Both the position numbers and the translations under genes were made by a program. A stretch of DNA of 64,000 bases from Cyathus striatus (taxonomy: Eukaryota > Basidiomycota > Agaricomycetes > Agaricales > Nidulariaceae), in contig JAOVFP010000002.1 of NCBI GenBank assembly GCA_025738555.1, forward strand, positions 1,550,001-1,614,000, in the 5' to 3' direction. Below are positions 1 to 12,747 of the stretch, in pieces. The notes under the pieces are model-generated. The model ran no database searches. It saw only the letters and a list, made by a program, of their open reading frames with translations, and was not told the origin of the DNA. Positions within the stretch are counted from its first letter, which is position 1, and each line of letters opens with the position of its first letter.

Positions 1-479
1 TGTATTGAACAGACAAGATATAGGCTTGCTAGATGTAAAAGAATATAAGTAAAATATGTAAAACAGCATGAATTTGTGTTAGAAATTCTACAAGAAATAC
101 TTCGAATCACACCTTCATACTATTGATAGATATAGACATCTACAGTTAAAATGTATATTAAAATATTGTAAGCAGTGAGAGTCTAGATGCTGAGATAATG
201 TCCCATGAAGTTTGAGAATTTGGCCCAAAAATGCTTTCTTTTTTGTATTTCAAGCCAAATTTTCGAACTTCATTGGGTATTATCTCAGTAACTAGACACT
301 CACTGCTTATAATATTTTTAGTATACATTTTAACTGTAGATGCCTATATTTACCAATAGTATGAGGGTGTAATTCTGGCTATTTATTGTGGAATGTCTGA
401 CACAAATTCATGCTGTTTTACATATTTTGCATATATACTTTTACATCTAGCAAGCTTATATCTTAACTGTACAATACAA
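1..479. repeat. Foldback (long inverted repeat) element, possibly cut by the window edge
   Basis: The first ~200 bases pair with the last ~200 bases of this stretch in inverted orientation. For example the motif GCTTGCTAGATGTAAAA at 27-43 returns inverted at 439-455, and the arms meet near position 240. The arms differ at many sites, several of them C-to-T or G-to-A, so the element is old. No ORF lies inside. The left end may lie upstream of base 1, so a target duplication cannot be tested. Confidence 0.8.
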
Positions 480-2087
480 TTCTTTGCTCATCTATTTTAT
501 TACATTCTAAAAGTATTATGCAAGTTTAAGTATGTGCTTACCTGGCTTGGTTTGGAAGATATAGCTTAAACAATAAAACATATGCTTTTCATACCCTCAA
601 ACTGTTCGGGTTCTCCTGTACCCAATTTTTATTGTTTCCTCACATAACTTAACATAAAACAAGTATAGATACATCGCTAAATATTCATATTCAGATTGTG
701 GTATTATCTAGTAAATTCAGCTGCCAAAAATGTGGTTCATTGGGGTTATCTTCGCATTTTTGGTATATTGAATATATACTCGTGGTTTCCAAAAGTGATG
801 GCAAACAACAAGAATTCCCACAACATAATTGGAATGGTTTCTTGCATTGTTTGAGCTGTAACACATTACACACAGCTCTGAATGTCTCATAAATTTGGTT
901 ATGTATTCTATACAGTGTAATGTATGTGCATGAAAAATTAGGGAGGTACTTAGTATCTTGGCAGTGTGGTATAAGCTATCTTTGTGTGAGGCTGCATTTT
1001 ATTCAGGGAAATTATTCATTGACAAGCAGAACATTTTAGGAGCTATGGAATTGTTTAAAAGTTCTCTGAGATTTTACCTGTATATCAAATAACATAACCT
1101 CCATATTATTTAGCAATTGCTTCATCATTGCGCTGAAAATGAGAGTGATAAGTTGGATCACACATAGCTGACATCTGTATTTCATCGCTTGCCAGTAGAT
1201 ATCTTCCTATATCTGAGTAAATATTGAAGTATAAATTATATGTATATTCAGAATTTCTATAGAGATATAACGGTCCATATAATGACTAAACATTTGATTT
1301 CTAATTCACTCAGGTCTGACAAATAGGATGTCTCACATAAATATCATTATATCTCGGTATACAGTTACCTTTATCTTTTAATATTTTAATATCTTATACT
1401 ATATATATAGCACATCGTATATCCGAAATCTCATGTAGATATATCATCAATGACAACTCCTGTAGTCTACTTAGTAAATTGTATGATACAAACATAGTTG
1501 GTGAATTAGATTGTGTATATCACAGCATTAAATATGTTCAGTATTTCGTAAATTTAGATTCCAGTAGAATACAATGGGGCAAATATGTATACAAAATTTG
1601 AAGTTGGTCCGTACAGGGAGTAATGTGCTACAAGCTAATTAATGCGAGAACACCTCGCATTCTGGGTGGGAAAAAAGCATGGATACCATCATTTTTGACA
1701 ACCACATGTATATTACCAGACATTGATTTTCTTTTTCTTATTACCTATATAACTCATGTAAATAGAATTTATGCATATATAGTACAAATATACAAAGTTA
1801 CACAAATATTAAGCAAGTATTTGAGATTTTAGAGCAAATTACTTTTTGCTGCTTCTGACAAATAGGCACACTCATTCTTTTTGCATGCCACTGTATTAAT
1901 GTCTGCAGCACTATTATTAACTTATTCTAAATAAACTATGTGCACTACTTCCCAATCATAACTCACTGTTAATTTGTAGCTATATACTTACAATGACAAT
2001 GTGTAACTATAAGAAGACCTATGTACTACCAGCTTTCCTTGGTTTATTTCTGTCCAACTCACTACTGAATATCTTGACCTGAGCATA
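480..2087. other. AT-rich intergenic stretch without recognisable gene
   Basis: AT-rich, CpG-poor DNA. The longest open frames are 60-70 codons, lack recognisable motifs and overlap each other on opposite strands. I see nothing to annotate here. Confidence 0.5.
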
Positions 2088-2210
2088 CATATCTAGGTGA
2101 ATGCACAAGTGACCTGCTGAGAAGCCAATGCTTGGAGCACAAAATATTTTGATGCCTCTGAGCATGGTGATTCAGGTCTTCATAGTCTATCTCTCAGGTC
2201 ACGAGCATCG
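2088..2210 (+). repeat. Dispersed repeat R1, copy 1 (CpG-decayed)
   Basis: This block is homologous to 4132-4235, 32396-32505, 45700-45800 and, inverted, 42833-42925. The shared core is a GGAGCACAAAATATTTTGATG-like stretch followed by GAGCRTGGTG and CYGGGTTTCCATA. Here several CG pairs of the copy at 4132 read TG or CA. Confidence 0.6.
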
Positions 2211-2312
2211 TTTCTACAAAGGAAACAACGCTCATGACCATGCTTACATAATCACCTAGTAAAAAACCTTACTGAGGCGAGTGGCTACCGAATTTCATTA
2301 CCGGAACACATA

Positions 2313-4131
2313 TAAAAAATAGGGCCATCTAGTGGCAAAACCCACTACCTACCAAATAAACAATAGGGCCAGGTAAGAGAATTGAGAATATTTATTAATA
2401 ATACAAATTTAAAATACAGTAATTGATACAATAGATTAAAACTCATATATTTGTGGATATGAAGTTCATGGGTCTGGAAAGAAACTGGTTGTGATAGGTG
2501 AAATTAAGATAAGGCAAATGGAAATACCCTGGACAATTCAGACTTGTTAAGTCACATAGTTATTTAACATGGAAAAAAGATATTTAGTAGAAAAGGATGA
2601 TAAGTTGTCTTCATTAGTATTTTAGAGATTTTAAAATAAGTATTAGTACTGGATGTGAATTAGTGGCATTGAGTATATTTTGTAATACATTTATTTTTTA
2701 ACTCTGACTGGGAAGGTATTTGTTGCAAAGATACATAACATTCAGCTTTTAATTGGACACACTGAAATATATCAGATGTGTAACAGCATGGGTATCTGGA
2801 GCTCAACCCATAGGTTTTACTAATATTTACAAATTTTAGAATAAGAAAGGATATAAAATGAAATATGTCATAGCACTCAGACCAGATATGCAAATATTAT
2901 GTACAATAGCTCGTTTTGTAGGTACATTACAGGGCTTGTGATATGTGAGCACTCAGCTGAATTGAGTTAAAATTGGCATCTGTAAGATACTATCTTCAGG
3001 TGGGCAATGGCATGGGAATTGTACTAGGAAAGTCTAGTATACTCAAAACAATAAACATTGAATTATAATGAACTAGAGTGCAACTATTTATATGTAGTAT
3101 AGTATGGGCATGAAACAGAGGGGCTAAAAATGAAGCAGAGAGAGCAAAAGCAATGTAGAGATTTTATAAATGAAGCAAATAAAGTAGAATCAATGTAGAG
3201 AGAAGGAATGAAGTAGGGAGATCTGTAACAAAGCAGGGAGAGCTGCAACGAAGCTGAGAGAGCAGAATTAAAGTAGCTAGAGTAGGAACAAGTTATAAAG
3301 AGCAGGAATGAAGCATAGAGACCAGAAACTAGACAGGGAGATAAAAAATGAAGAAGAGAGCAGAAACCAAGCAGAGAGAGCAGGAACTAGGCAGAGAGAG
3401 CAGGAACAGATTGAGAATGATAGAGAGAATAAGAACAAGTTAGAGGGAGCACAAACAAAACAGATAGGTTAATGGCTTATGAACAAGGCAGTAAGCTTAA
3501 GGAACTTGCTAGCACTAGTGCTAATTCCCTGGAGATTCATAACATATTTCAAATGTTACATAGACATAAATATATGTGATAAATCTTTTAGGTTTCCAAT
3601 AATGAATTGAAACAATGATGAGAAATGAGCAACACACAGATTACTAAGAAGAATATAACATACATGGCTCAATTCAGGTGTTGCATGTGGAGGAAGGTTG
3701 GAAGAAGTTATGATAGACAGTGAAGAAGACATGAAAGGGCTGTAAGTTATGAAAGTTAGTCAAGTTAAATAGCAAAAGGAATGCAATGCACATTGTGAAA
3801 TGAGGAATGATTTTAGCTCATCAGAGATGAGGGAGGAGTAAAGATAACACACAGTTCAAGATAGAAGCAAGGAAGATGGGAAATAAATACAACACGAGAT
3901 TATATAGTAGTAGGATTTTCAATTGATAACAATTGATTGAAATAGTGGTCCAATTCATAAGTGTACTAAATACATTTTGAATAGTTTTGGTTTCAATAGT
4001 GGCAGGAGCCAATCAGGTTGAGATCACAGCAAGAACCAATCAGGTTGAGATCCCAAAGTCAGATCTCAAAATTGCCTTTTCAGGATGTCAAGAGTCCCCT
4101 AAGACCCACTTACCTTAAAAGGTAGTGGGAA
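2313..4131 (-). mobile_element. Non-autonomous Helitron-family element (1.8 kb)
   Basis: Read on the minus strand, it begins TTCCCACTACCTTTTAAGG at 4131 and ends at 2313 with a hairpin (AGTGG...CCACT) followed by CCCTATTTTTTA. The flanks are A at 2312 and T at 4132, the A^T site used by Helitrons. These are the ends of the intact Helitron at 17992-28920, with CG replaced by CA or TG. A subterminal motif GATCTCAACCTGATTGG is present twice near the 5' end and is shared with the copies at 41116 and 52378. No replicase or helicase coding sequence remains; the interior holds a purine-rich tandem repeat (3115-3440). It landed at the left edge of an R1 repeat. Confidence 0.8.
3115..3440. repeat. Degenerate ~21 bp tandem repeat (GAAGCAGAGAGAGCAGGAAC-like)
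   Basis: About 15 imperfect copies of a purine-rich unit close to GAAGCAGAGAGAGCAGGAAC run head to tail inside the non-autonomous Helitron copy. The last copies, near 3360-3410, are the most alike. Confidence 0.75.
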
Positions 4132-4235
4132 TATCTAAGCGAAAGCACAAGCGATCTGCCGAGCAGCCGTTGCTCGGAGCACAAAATATTTTGATGCTTC
4201 TGAGCGTGGTGCTCCGGGTTTCCATATTACTGAGC
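4132..4235 (+). repeat. Dispersed repeat R1, copy 2 (CpG-retaining)
   Basis: This is the best preserved R1 copy. It contains a short palindrome, CCGAGCA/TGCTCGG (4159-4175), that could form a hairpin. It starts at the right border of the element ending at 4131. The function is unknown. Confidence 0.6.
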
Positions 4236-4734
4236 TTTCTTTTCTTCTACTTAACTTCTAACATCTAAAAGTATTCAAGTACTTTATATCATGCTTCAAA
4301 TCCCTTACTCTTGCACCTCACTTCTCCATTCGCTACACAGCTGGATAGCCACAACAGAGAACTCGGTAAGGTGATGGGCCGGAGCTTATCCTGCGATGCA
4401 ACAGAGATCAATTTTGTAATGATTGTCGGAGCAGGAGTATTGGATCTTGGTCAGGTAAATACTATTACCATGTCCAAGGTTCGCATTTTTACTCTGTTCA
4501 TTCTCCTCTAGCCCCATACTTTCATGGGTGGTTCCTTCATTCTCAGAATCCCTCCTCTTTTTACTTCCCCTTTCACTCCTCAAGTTTCGGACTGGTTCTC
4601 TTACAAACAACTTTCGGGATGGGGACGGTCCCCTCTTATTCAAATGTACTTTCCTGCACTCCACGCCTCTGCTCCTCCTGGAGAACTTTTCCGATGAAAG
4701 TTTTGGACTTGGTGCTTGTGTTCTGGGGTTGGAG

Positions 4735-5700
4735 GGATAGCGTAGTGAGAAGGTACGTTGTCTATCGCTGTCGTGCGACAGAGGAGACTGACAGTTGCGC
4801 TTTCTCTAATGCCTTGCCTCTTTAAGCTCTCAGTTACGCATGTGCCCTAGTCCGAACTATTGTGTAAGGGCAGCCTAAGGGGAAGTTGAAGGTGTGTTTC
4901 CTATTGTTATTGTGTGGTGGAGACTGGCGTTCGTGTTATATATATATATATCTGAGCTCAGTGGAACTAGATGCCCTAGTGCCTTGTTTCTTGCATTTAG
5001 CCTCTTAGTTCCGCACAAACCCTATTCAGAGCTATTGCTGCCTAGACGCTACCCAAGAACGACGTGCCCTATGATCTGGTTCTTGGGGTGAAGCTGCGGG
5101 CTTTCTGAGGACGCGGTGGGTATGCGATGGGTCGAAGAATGGGAGAAACATATAAGCGTTTTGCAGCGGGGTATGCCTGGACGGGAAGGGGGCGATGAGG
5201 AAGGAGGATGGGCGCGAATACATAAATTGGGCAATAGGCTAGCATAACGAACTGGACTACTGTGTAAGGGCAGCATAGGGTGGAGAAGGTACTTTCCCTA
5301 TCGTTGTTGTGTGGTAGAGACTTACTTTGTGGGGTTTTTCTCTCGCTTAGAACTCAGTGTATGGAGCTAGGTGCTCCAGTAGCTAGTCTCCTGCACTTAA
5401 CCTAAGTATTAGTTCCGCATGCACCCTATTTCAAGCGATTACCGCCCAGATGCAACTCGAGTCTCATCTGGTTCCAGGGGTGCTTTTTTATGCTTTCCGT
5501 CGGCAGGTGGGGACGCCATGGGACAAGGATTCGTGTAGATGCATGTGCGGTGCAGTAGAGTGTACCTGGTACATTTGAGACATGGGGCAGGCAGTCGCGA
5601 AGATGGTATGCATGCTTTAGTGTCATACGCTCGTAGAAGCTGATCGCTCTGTGGATCAACTTTAGTCCTCTCATATGGTTAACTCGGCGCTACGATGCCC
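4735..5700. repeat. Tandem repeat, period ~402 bp (two units plus a partial)
   Basis: The phrase CTGTGTAAGGGCAGC occurs at about 4862 and 5264. Each is followed by the same order of blocks: a GTGGTAGAGACT-like block, a CTCAGT..GGAGCTAG block, a TTAGTTCCGCA block, and a TCTGGTTC..GGGGTG block. A shorter diverged unit precedes them at 4735-4856. The repeat is CpG-containing and non-coding as far as I can see. Confidence 0.65.
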
Positions 5701-5889
5701 TAGATCTTTGACGAAGGATTCCAGGCCACACCTATGAATCCTCTGCTGGATTGTACTATTCTTATCACTCTTGCCTTGTTTCGTCGCTCATGATGCTTAC
5801 CAAGTCTAACTTGCTATATATCATCATCACCGCTGTTCAATACTGTTATCCTACCTTCTCCCCTTAGCGGGATTCGGCACCTCTACATA

Positions 5890-8870
5890 ATACAACATAA
5901 TACAACGTATCGGAATATAACCTCAGTATTATGATCTGTATCCTGATAGTTTAACACCCTGGCACCGGACTCACATTGACAGCGTTATAGGGACTCCTAC
6001 AATCGCTTAGCTTACAGCGGCCGATACACAACATCACATACAATCGTGCAATAATTACTACCTACCACTACTTAAAGTATACACTCCGTCGAACATAAGT
6101 CACTATTTGAATTGGTATAGGAACATGGAAATCGCCAATATCACAATGATGCTCCAATTTTAAGAAGAAAGGAGATACATACTTCACAGAAGAGCAGAAG
6201 AACAACTCGAAGTATGAAAGTTCAACGAATGAACGAAGTTCCAAAAATTGGCTCGCATATCTGCAACAGCCATCATCACTAACCGAAGGTTAGCAAAATC
6301 CATGATCTAGCTCCGAGACAGGTTGTTAACCAGTTCGACAGAACATGATCCAGACGACAACGTATATCAAGCCCAGAAAAGGAAACTCAGAACATCGTGC
6401 AAGCCACTGTAGTCTTCGCATTCAGGTTCTCCTCTGTCGACACGCTAAGGTCAGGTCCTATGAATCCGATTCCTCCCCAGCATACACAACGTACCACGTA
6501 CATGTGTACGCGGCACTACCCCTCGGACCATAGGCCCGACCTCGTCATATGCTAGGGTCAGGTTCATAGGACCCGTTTCCTCCCTAGGATACGTAACGCA
6601 CCACGCACATGTATACGCGGCACTACACTATGAACGAAGACCAACCATAGGCTGGATCTGCCAAATGCACGTCTTATCCCGCTTTGATAAGCCCAGGGAA
6701 GGATGTCGACATAACTAGCCGTTGCCTCAGGAATCAGTGAAGCTGGTAGTTGGCAGCGCGAACAATGAACACCGCAGCATTCATCCCGCCCACCTATCAG
6801 AGGAGAAGTAGAACTCTGTAGACCCCCGGTGTCCTCTGGACGCACAGGAGTCGAAAGATAAGAAGATAACCTATCCCAGAGAATAATAGCAGGGCAATGA
6901 TTGACAGAACCAGAAGACGACACTAGTAGCCTAAGCTCGCTGGCTCTGCTTAGGATATATGAATCCCAAGTAACATGCCGGAGTTGAGCTCGTCTGGACT
7001 GTGTCGACGGCTGATGGTTGCAGATGGGTGCTTGCGAGTGAGGACAAGCTAAACTGAGTCCAGTGTGTGGCAAGTAACTTTCCCACTGTGAGCGTTGGTT
7101 GATGAAAACAAGGTTCGCGCGGTAACTTATAAGTGAACACGTATTATTTGGTTGGATGTCTCAATGAAATATTTGTAAATATGTACTTACATAGCACTGC
7201 ATCACTGCAACTTCAAGGCGTTGGTTGGCAAGGCGCGTGCTACTTACTAGCGCCAAGTAGAACATTTACTACTTACATCATCTTCAGACGAAGATCTTCA
7301 AGACTGACCTTTCCATCTTGTTTCCAAGTTTACTTCTACACACTCACTAAGTAATACAACGCTCTGCGAACATAACCTCAGTATTATGATGATCTGTGCC
7401 TTATTGATATACAACACTTTACAGTAACCGGTTTTAATCCAAGCTTGAGTCGTTACAACACCATACAATTTATTGGTAGCGTCGCCGCGGGGGCACTAGG
7501 CTCGAATGCAGTATCACAGCACTTTGAGTTTGGTCTCAATATGGCGGCATGATAAAATTAATCTTCTATTGAAATATCTTAGAGAAAATCTTTGTGTTTA
7601 ACTTAAACATACATACATATACGGTAGCAATAAGTATGGTCAAAATATGTTAAAAATATGGTACATTGACGCTTTGGCTGGCTCGCACATACGCTTTACG
7701 ACTTTATCTAACGTGTCTTTGACGCCTTCCTTCAACGCCTTCATCACAGGCTTGGGCCTACCAGTAGGTGGGTAATAGGGGGTTAATTACTATTGCTTAC
7801 TTAAACTGTACTTTACTTAGTCCACACGACATGAGTCACCATTTAAATTGGTATAGCAACCTGGAAATCGTCAATATCAGTGATACTTCAATTTTAAGCA
7901 CAAGAAAGGAGATACATACTTCACAGAAGTTCAAAAGAACAAATCAAAGTATGAGAGTTCAGCGAATGAACGAAGTTCCAAAAATTGGCTCGCATATCTG
8001 CAACAGCCATTATCACTAACTTCGCGAAAATTAGCAAAATCCATGATCCACTAGCTCCGAGAACAGGTTATTAGCCAGTTGGACAGCATATGATCCAGAC
8101 GACAACGTATATCAAGTTGATATCAAGCCCAGAAAAGCCAACCCGAAAAATCGTGCAAGCCGCTGTAATCTTCGCATTCTGGTTCTCCTCCGTTGACACG
8201 CTTGGGTCAGGTCCTATGAATCCGATTCCTCCCCAGCATACGCAACGTACCACGTACATGTGTACGTGGCACTACCCCTCGACTCAATAGAAACCAGACC
8301 ATAGGCCCGATCTCGTCATATGCTAGGGTCAGGTTCATAGGACCCGTTTCCTCCCCAGGATACGTAACGCACCACCTACATATGTACGCGGCACTACACT
8401 ATTAACAAAGACCAAAGCATAGGCTGGATCCCGTCAAGTGCACGTCTTATCTCACTTTGATAAGCCCAGGTCGGGATGTCAACATAACTAGCCGTTGCCT
8501 CAGGTAGACTTAGCAGTCAGTGAAGCTGGTAGTTGGCAGTGCGAACGATGGGCACTGCAGTATTCATCTCGCCTACCTATCAGAGGAGAGGTAGAACTCT
8601 GTGACGCCCGCCGGGCGCTTGAAAAGATAGGAAGATAACCTATCCCAGAGAATAATAGCCAGAACCAGAAAACGGCACAAGAACGCCCTAAGTTCGCTGG
8701 TTCTGCTTGGGACATATAAATCCAAGTAGCACGTAGAAGTTGAGCTCGTCTGGACTGTGTCGATGGCTGATGGTTGCAGATGGGTGCTTGCAAGTGAGGA
8801 CAAGCTAAGCTAAGTCCAGTGAGGGGCAAGCAACTTTCCCATGAGTGGTTGATAAAAGAATATTTTGCGG
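5890..8870. repeat. Direct duplication of a ~1.2-1.5 kb unit (5890-7110 and 7347-8870)
   Basis: The two units share the order AACCTCAGTATTATGAT..., CACTATTTGAATTGGTATAG..., GGAGATACATACTTCACAGA..., and TATCAGAGGAG...GTAGAACTCTG..., ending at CAACTTTCCC. The offset between units is about 1.45 kb at the left side and 1.74-1.76 kb at the right, because unit 2 holds extra sequence. Inside each unit is a ~95 bp subrepeat (GGGTCAGGT...CACGTACATGTGTACG...GGCACTAC). The units could be solo LTRs or a tandem repeat; I saw no reverse transcriptase, gag or primer-binding site. Confidence 0.7.
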
Positions 8871-9345
8871 CTCTGCTCAGGTTTATATACTAGAAAGATT
8901 GAATATACAGTGATGTCATAAGTACTGTATTCTGATGATATCTAATTCAAATCTAATTCAGTCAGATAAACTCGGATGGCGATCAATGGGATTGGTGTTG
9001 AGTGTGACACTAGGTGCAAAGAAAAGGCAGAGGAGCTCCAGCCTCTTTTGTTGAATTACTTGGTTTAAATATGCTACTACTTACTAATCTCTTGTTTCTC
9101 CTTCATATTCTCATCTCCTACTCACGGATAGCTCGATAGATACTTAATCTTAATTCTCCTCCATGAATTCTTCTCCTACTTAACGTTATAGCAGTTTCAG
9201 CGTCTATTAAATCTTCTCGCAAGCTTCTTAGTTTTATTTTCTATTCTTATCTTAATCGTGCAAACCAAGCGCAAACCGTAGATCATCGATCATCAATGGA
9301 TTGCATTCTAGCCAGTGTGTTTGGCTTGTTTGGCAACAGATTGTA

Positions 9346-9843
9346 CTGAGTCACACCGGTCCTTTGTACAGTACCAATCCCTTGTACACTGCCCATTTTC
9401 TCGAGATGGGGTGCTTCCATATCAATTTTTGCCTCATTTATAATAAGAACAATATGTGTTCTCTTAATTCACATACTTTTTTTAAGAGCTGTAGGTGTTG
9501 GCGTTCTTATATGTTAAATTTACTGTCTTTTCTGAAATTTCATGAGATCCGTGACATGGAAGGTCCCTGTCACAAACCCTGATCAGGGATATCAGTCACA
9601 ATTTGCTAGTACATGTCACAACAATGTGACAGTGTACAAAGGAATGGTGCCGAGCCGAAATAACTAAAAACATGTAAAAGACATATAATAACTTCATTTC
9701 TTGTTTTTGTATTCTTTAACTTTACATGTAAGTGCTAATATGTGTTGTAAATATTTCCATGTTCTTAAATTCAATTTTAACGGTCTAAATAAGAAATAAA
9801 TGTAAAATCAAAATTGGGTGTACAAAGGACCGGTTGATCTCAG
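9346..9843. mobile_element. TA-flanked MITE with ~25 bp terminal inverted repeats (498 bp)
   Basis: The left end reads CTGAGTCACACCGGTCC and continues TTTGTACA. The right end, inverted, reads CTGAGATCAACCGGTCC and continues TTTGTACA. A TA dinucleotide flanks both sides (9344-9345 and 9844-9845), as for Tc1/mariner-type insertions. Inner inverted repeats (CCTTGTACACTG and its partner near 9627) add to the foldback character. No transposase lies inside, so it would depend on an element elsewhere. Confidence 0.75.
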
Positions 9844-9845
9844 TA

Positions 9846-12690
9846 CTGCTTTGTCAGCAAATCTCAGCAGAGCGCGAACTACCTCTCCTGACCGGTGACC
9901 TTTCCAACTTGTCTCCAACACTGCCTCGGACCTCCGAATCCCGATACGCGGTCTATTTTTTTGCAACTTCTCCATCGTCTACATGTTTGGAGCGACCTGG
10001 ATTCCTTCGCTGTTCAAACACCGTCCACTTTTGCTCTTCCTCGCCCTCATGCCTCCCTCAGCTCTTTTCATCAATCATACCAGCTATGCGTCTTGAGCTG
10101 GTTGCCAATATGAAAACGCCAATCAACATTCTATCTCAATACCATCGACACTTTCCTATGCTCGAGTGAACCTCTTGCCCCGGAGTCTTGATGTGACACA
10201 CGTACCGAGACACTTACCCTATCGGATAGGCGACCTAAGTATCGTAGGTGGGTATCCTCCTTCGATTGGTTCTGGTGAGCATTCTATTGACCACCGTTGT
10301 TTAATCTAAGCCTTAGATACGTGCACTACGCTACCCTCTTCCAAGGCCTTCTTATAATGGAGTCATGGACGTCATTTGTTTTAAGCACTCGCAAAGGACT
10401 AGGGATAGGGATGGCTCTAGGTAGAGGGGTAGCGGAAGTCCTCAGATTACCCCGAGTACGTCCTTCGGAACTGCCATTTCTATACTTTCTTCTACTAACC
10501 GCCAACATAGGCCATCCCACGCGCTTTTTCCGCTATTTTCCTCCCCATCCCTACACCCCCCTTGCTGTTTACACCTGACTACACGGCCGGATACCACGTA
10601 CCGCATCTTTGTACGACAGAAATGTCTTCCTATCCATGCAAGACGTGCTCGTCGATCATCGATCATCACCCACCTTATTGTCCTCCACACACCCGTCTTC
10701 CCCCACACCACAGACAACGCCAACTGGAGATAATCTGGATCTATTCCGCGTACTGATCCAACCGGGACAGCTCATGCTCGCCTAGAATCCCCTCGAGCTG
10801 CTTACAACACTTCGAGCTCTCATTCTCCCTCTAGCAATCACATCCAAATTGCACCAGATCATTCGAACTGATGGTCCCTATCAACAGAGCGGCTTTTGGG
10901 TTCAGTGGCTCGAGCTCACTGAGAGCTTGCGGTGTACATGCGCCTGTTCACCGCAACGGAATTAAGAGACTTCTTACTATGTGCAACTTTCAAAATACCG
11001 TTAGCGCTCAACTTGCTCCTTGGGTTATAGTTGTGGGCGTTCGGAATGAGAATCAAAGGGAGATAGGGATAGGGATGAAGAAGTAGGGGATGGATACGTT
11101 TGTGAGGCTACTGAGTTTGCCTAGGACACTGGTTTTATGGCAGAAGAAGACAGTGCGTTCTCGTTGTTGATTTGGTTGTGTCAAATGTGCTAACGTGGTT
11201 GTTTTTTAGTTTCTACATGTGGTTTAGTGGAGTCAGATAATACCGACCCTACGCCTGCATGCCTAATCGACGATGCTTACTGTCAGAATATGTGCACGTG
11301 AGATGAGGTGGTGTAGACGAGCATTCGAGTGGGAAAAGGGCGATGGAAGGGGGGTATGCCGTATGATGCTCTTATTGAGCGATCTCAGGATGACGTTTCT
11401 GAGCATGTTAGTGTCGGCTAGTTCATCGGATGCAGCTCCCTGCTTTCTGCCGAGAGTGGGACGGAGATCAGAGGGCAGTGTGGGTAGGGGATATTGAGGG
11501 GAGTGGATCCGCTTTCCGGGAGGCGTAAGGGGTGGTCGTGGTCAAAATGGTTCGTGGGCTATTTTATCTCTATAATGCACGAAGCTAACGTTTTGTTTTC
11601 CTAGTCTCTAGGGGTGGATTATCTAGGTGTCGTAGCATTCGAGCTCTCGCGGTCGAATGGCGTCAGGGTGGATGTACTTTGGTTGGCTATTCCTGTTACA
11701 AGCACGTACGCCATCTATCAACACTTCCTCCTGTTCGCCGCTTTTTGACTAAATATGTACATCTCATGCTGTCGTGCTATCCCTAGCTGGCGAATTATGC
11801 ATCTCAGCTTCGTACGCAAGTCTATATGCTATTTACTTGCCGGTGAATTTCCAGGAATTTAACGTACCCCGAGTGTGCGCGTCCGAAACATCGGACCGCT
11901 TTACGCTCAGCTGCTGTCAGACATCCAGCTCTAGCATACGTACTCTAGCTGGCTTTCTAATGCTCCACGGTGTCCACCCAGCTTGTATTACTCTGGCATA
12001 GCGTTCAACTGGAATCCGTGCTGAGCACTTGATGTCTTTTGTTTTGTTTTGAATCGCAGTCTCCTTTTACTATTATCATATTCAGGTTATATTTTTTAGT
12101 TCTATATAAGTATTCCTTGTCTCGACTCATGAGAAATAAATGCTCCTCTTTATTAACCTTGTCGCTAGTGATCGACATTCACATTCCCCAAATGAAGTTA
12201 GACCGTCCAAAACAAGGCCGGGTGCAGTCGAACTCTGGCTCATAATAATATTTGGCCGAGTACCGATATAATACCCCCTGAATCCAAGCTTGAAGCCAGC
12301 CAGCCTATCGGCCGTGTAACAATCTCCATTTCGCACTCTCATTACAAACGTAGGTAGTGTAGGCAAAAGAGCTTCGTTGTTGGTGATAAAGGGCTGGGCG
12401 TTGGGCGATCCGAGGTTGTGCATAAACCGTGAACAGAGATAAAATATTAGAGTATGTGGAGGAACATTACACGCATAGACACGAGTACTAAGCACTATAA
12501 CTGAGTTGTAGCATATGACAGTAAGGTATAAAAGTGGTGAATTAAGCCAGCTATCGGAGCCACCATGTTGCGGGTATGACATAAAGACAATGTATGATGG
12601 GCGAAGTTACATGAACATGGTCACACGATCGGATCCCTTGAAGGTATCACAGCCGGTGCGTTGACAGAACGACGTCGTTAGCACACGCTA
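9846..12690. other. CpG-retaining stretch with short unidentified ORFs
   Basis: The sequence is of higher GC than its surroundings. Open frames of 60-151 codons occur on both strands; the longest are 9834-10169 (+) and 12127-12582 (-). None shows a motif I recognise or a convincing exon chain. It may be decayed element DNA. Confidence 0.4.
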
Positions 12691-12747
12691 GTATGACGCT
12701 CCGTTTGATCAAAAATATGACTATGCCGCTCCGAATGGGAAAATTAT

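Noticed and set aside
6564..7073. 169-codon minus-strand ORF
   Set aside because: It lies wholly inside the direct repeat unit; the second unit has only shorter, shifted frames, so it is not conserved as protein.
12127..12582. 151-codon minus-strand ORF
   Set aside because: No motif, no neighbouring exons and no compositional distinction from surrounding DNA; kept only as an unidentified frame.
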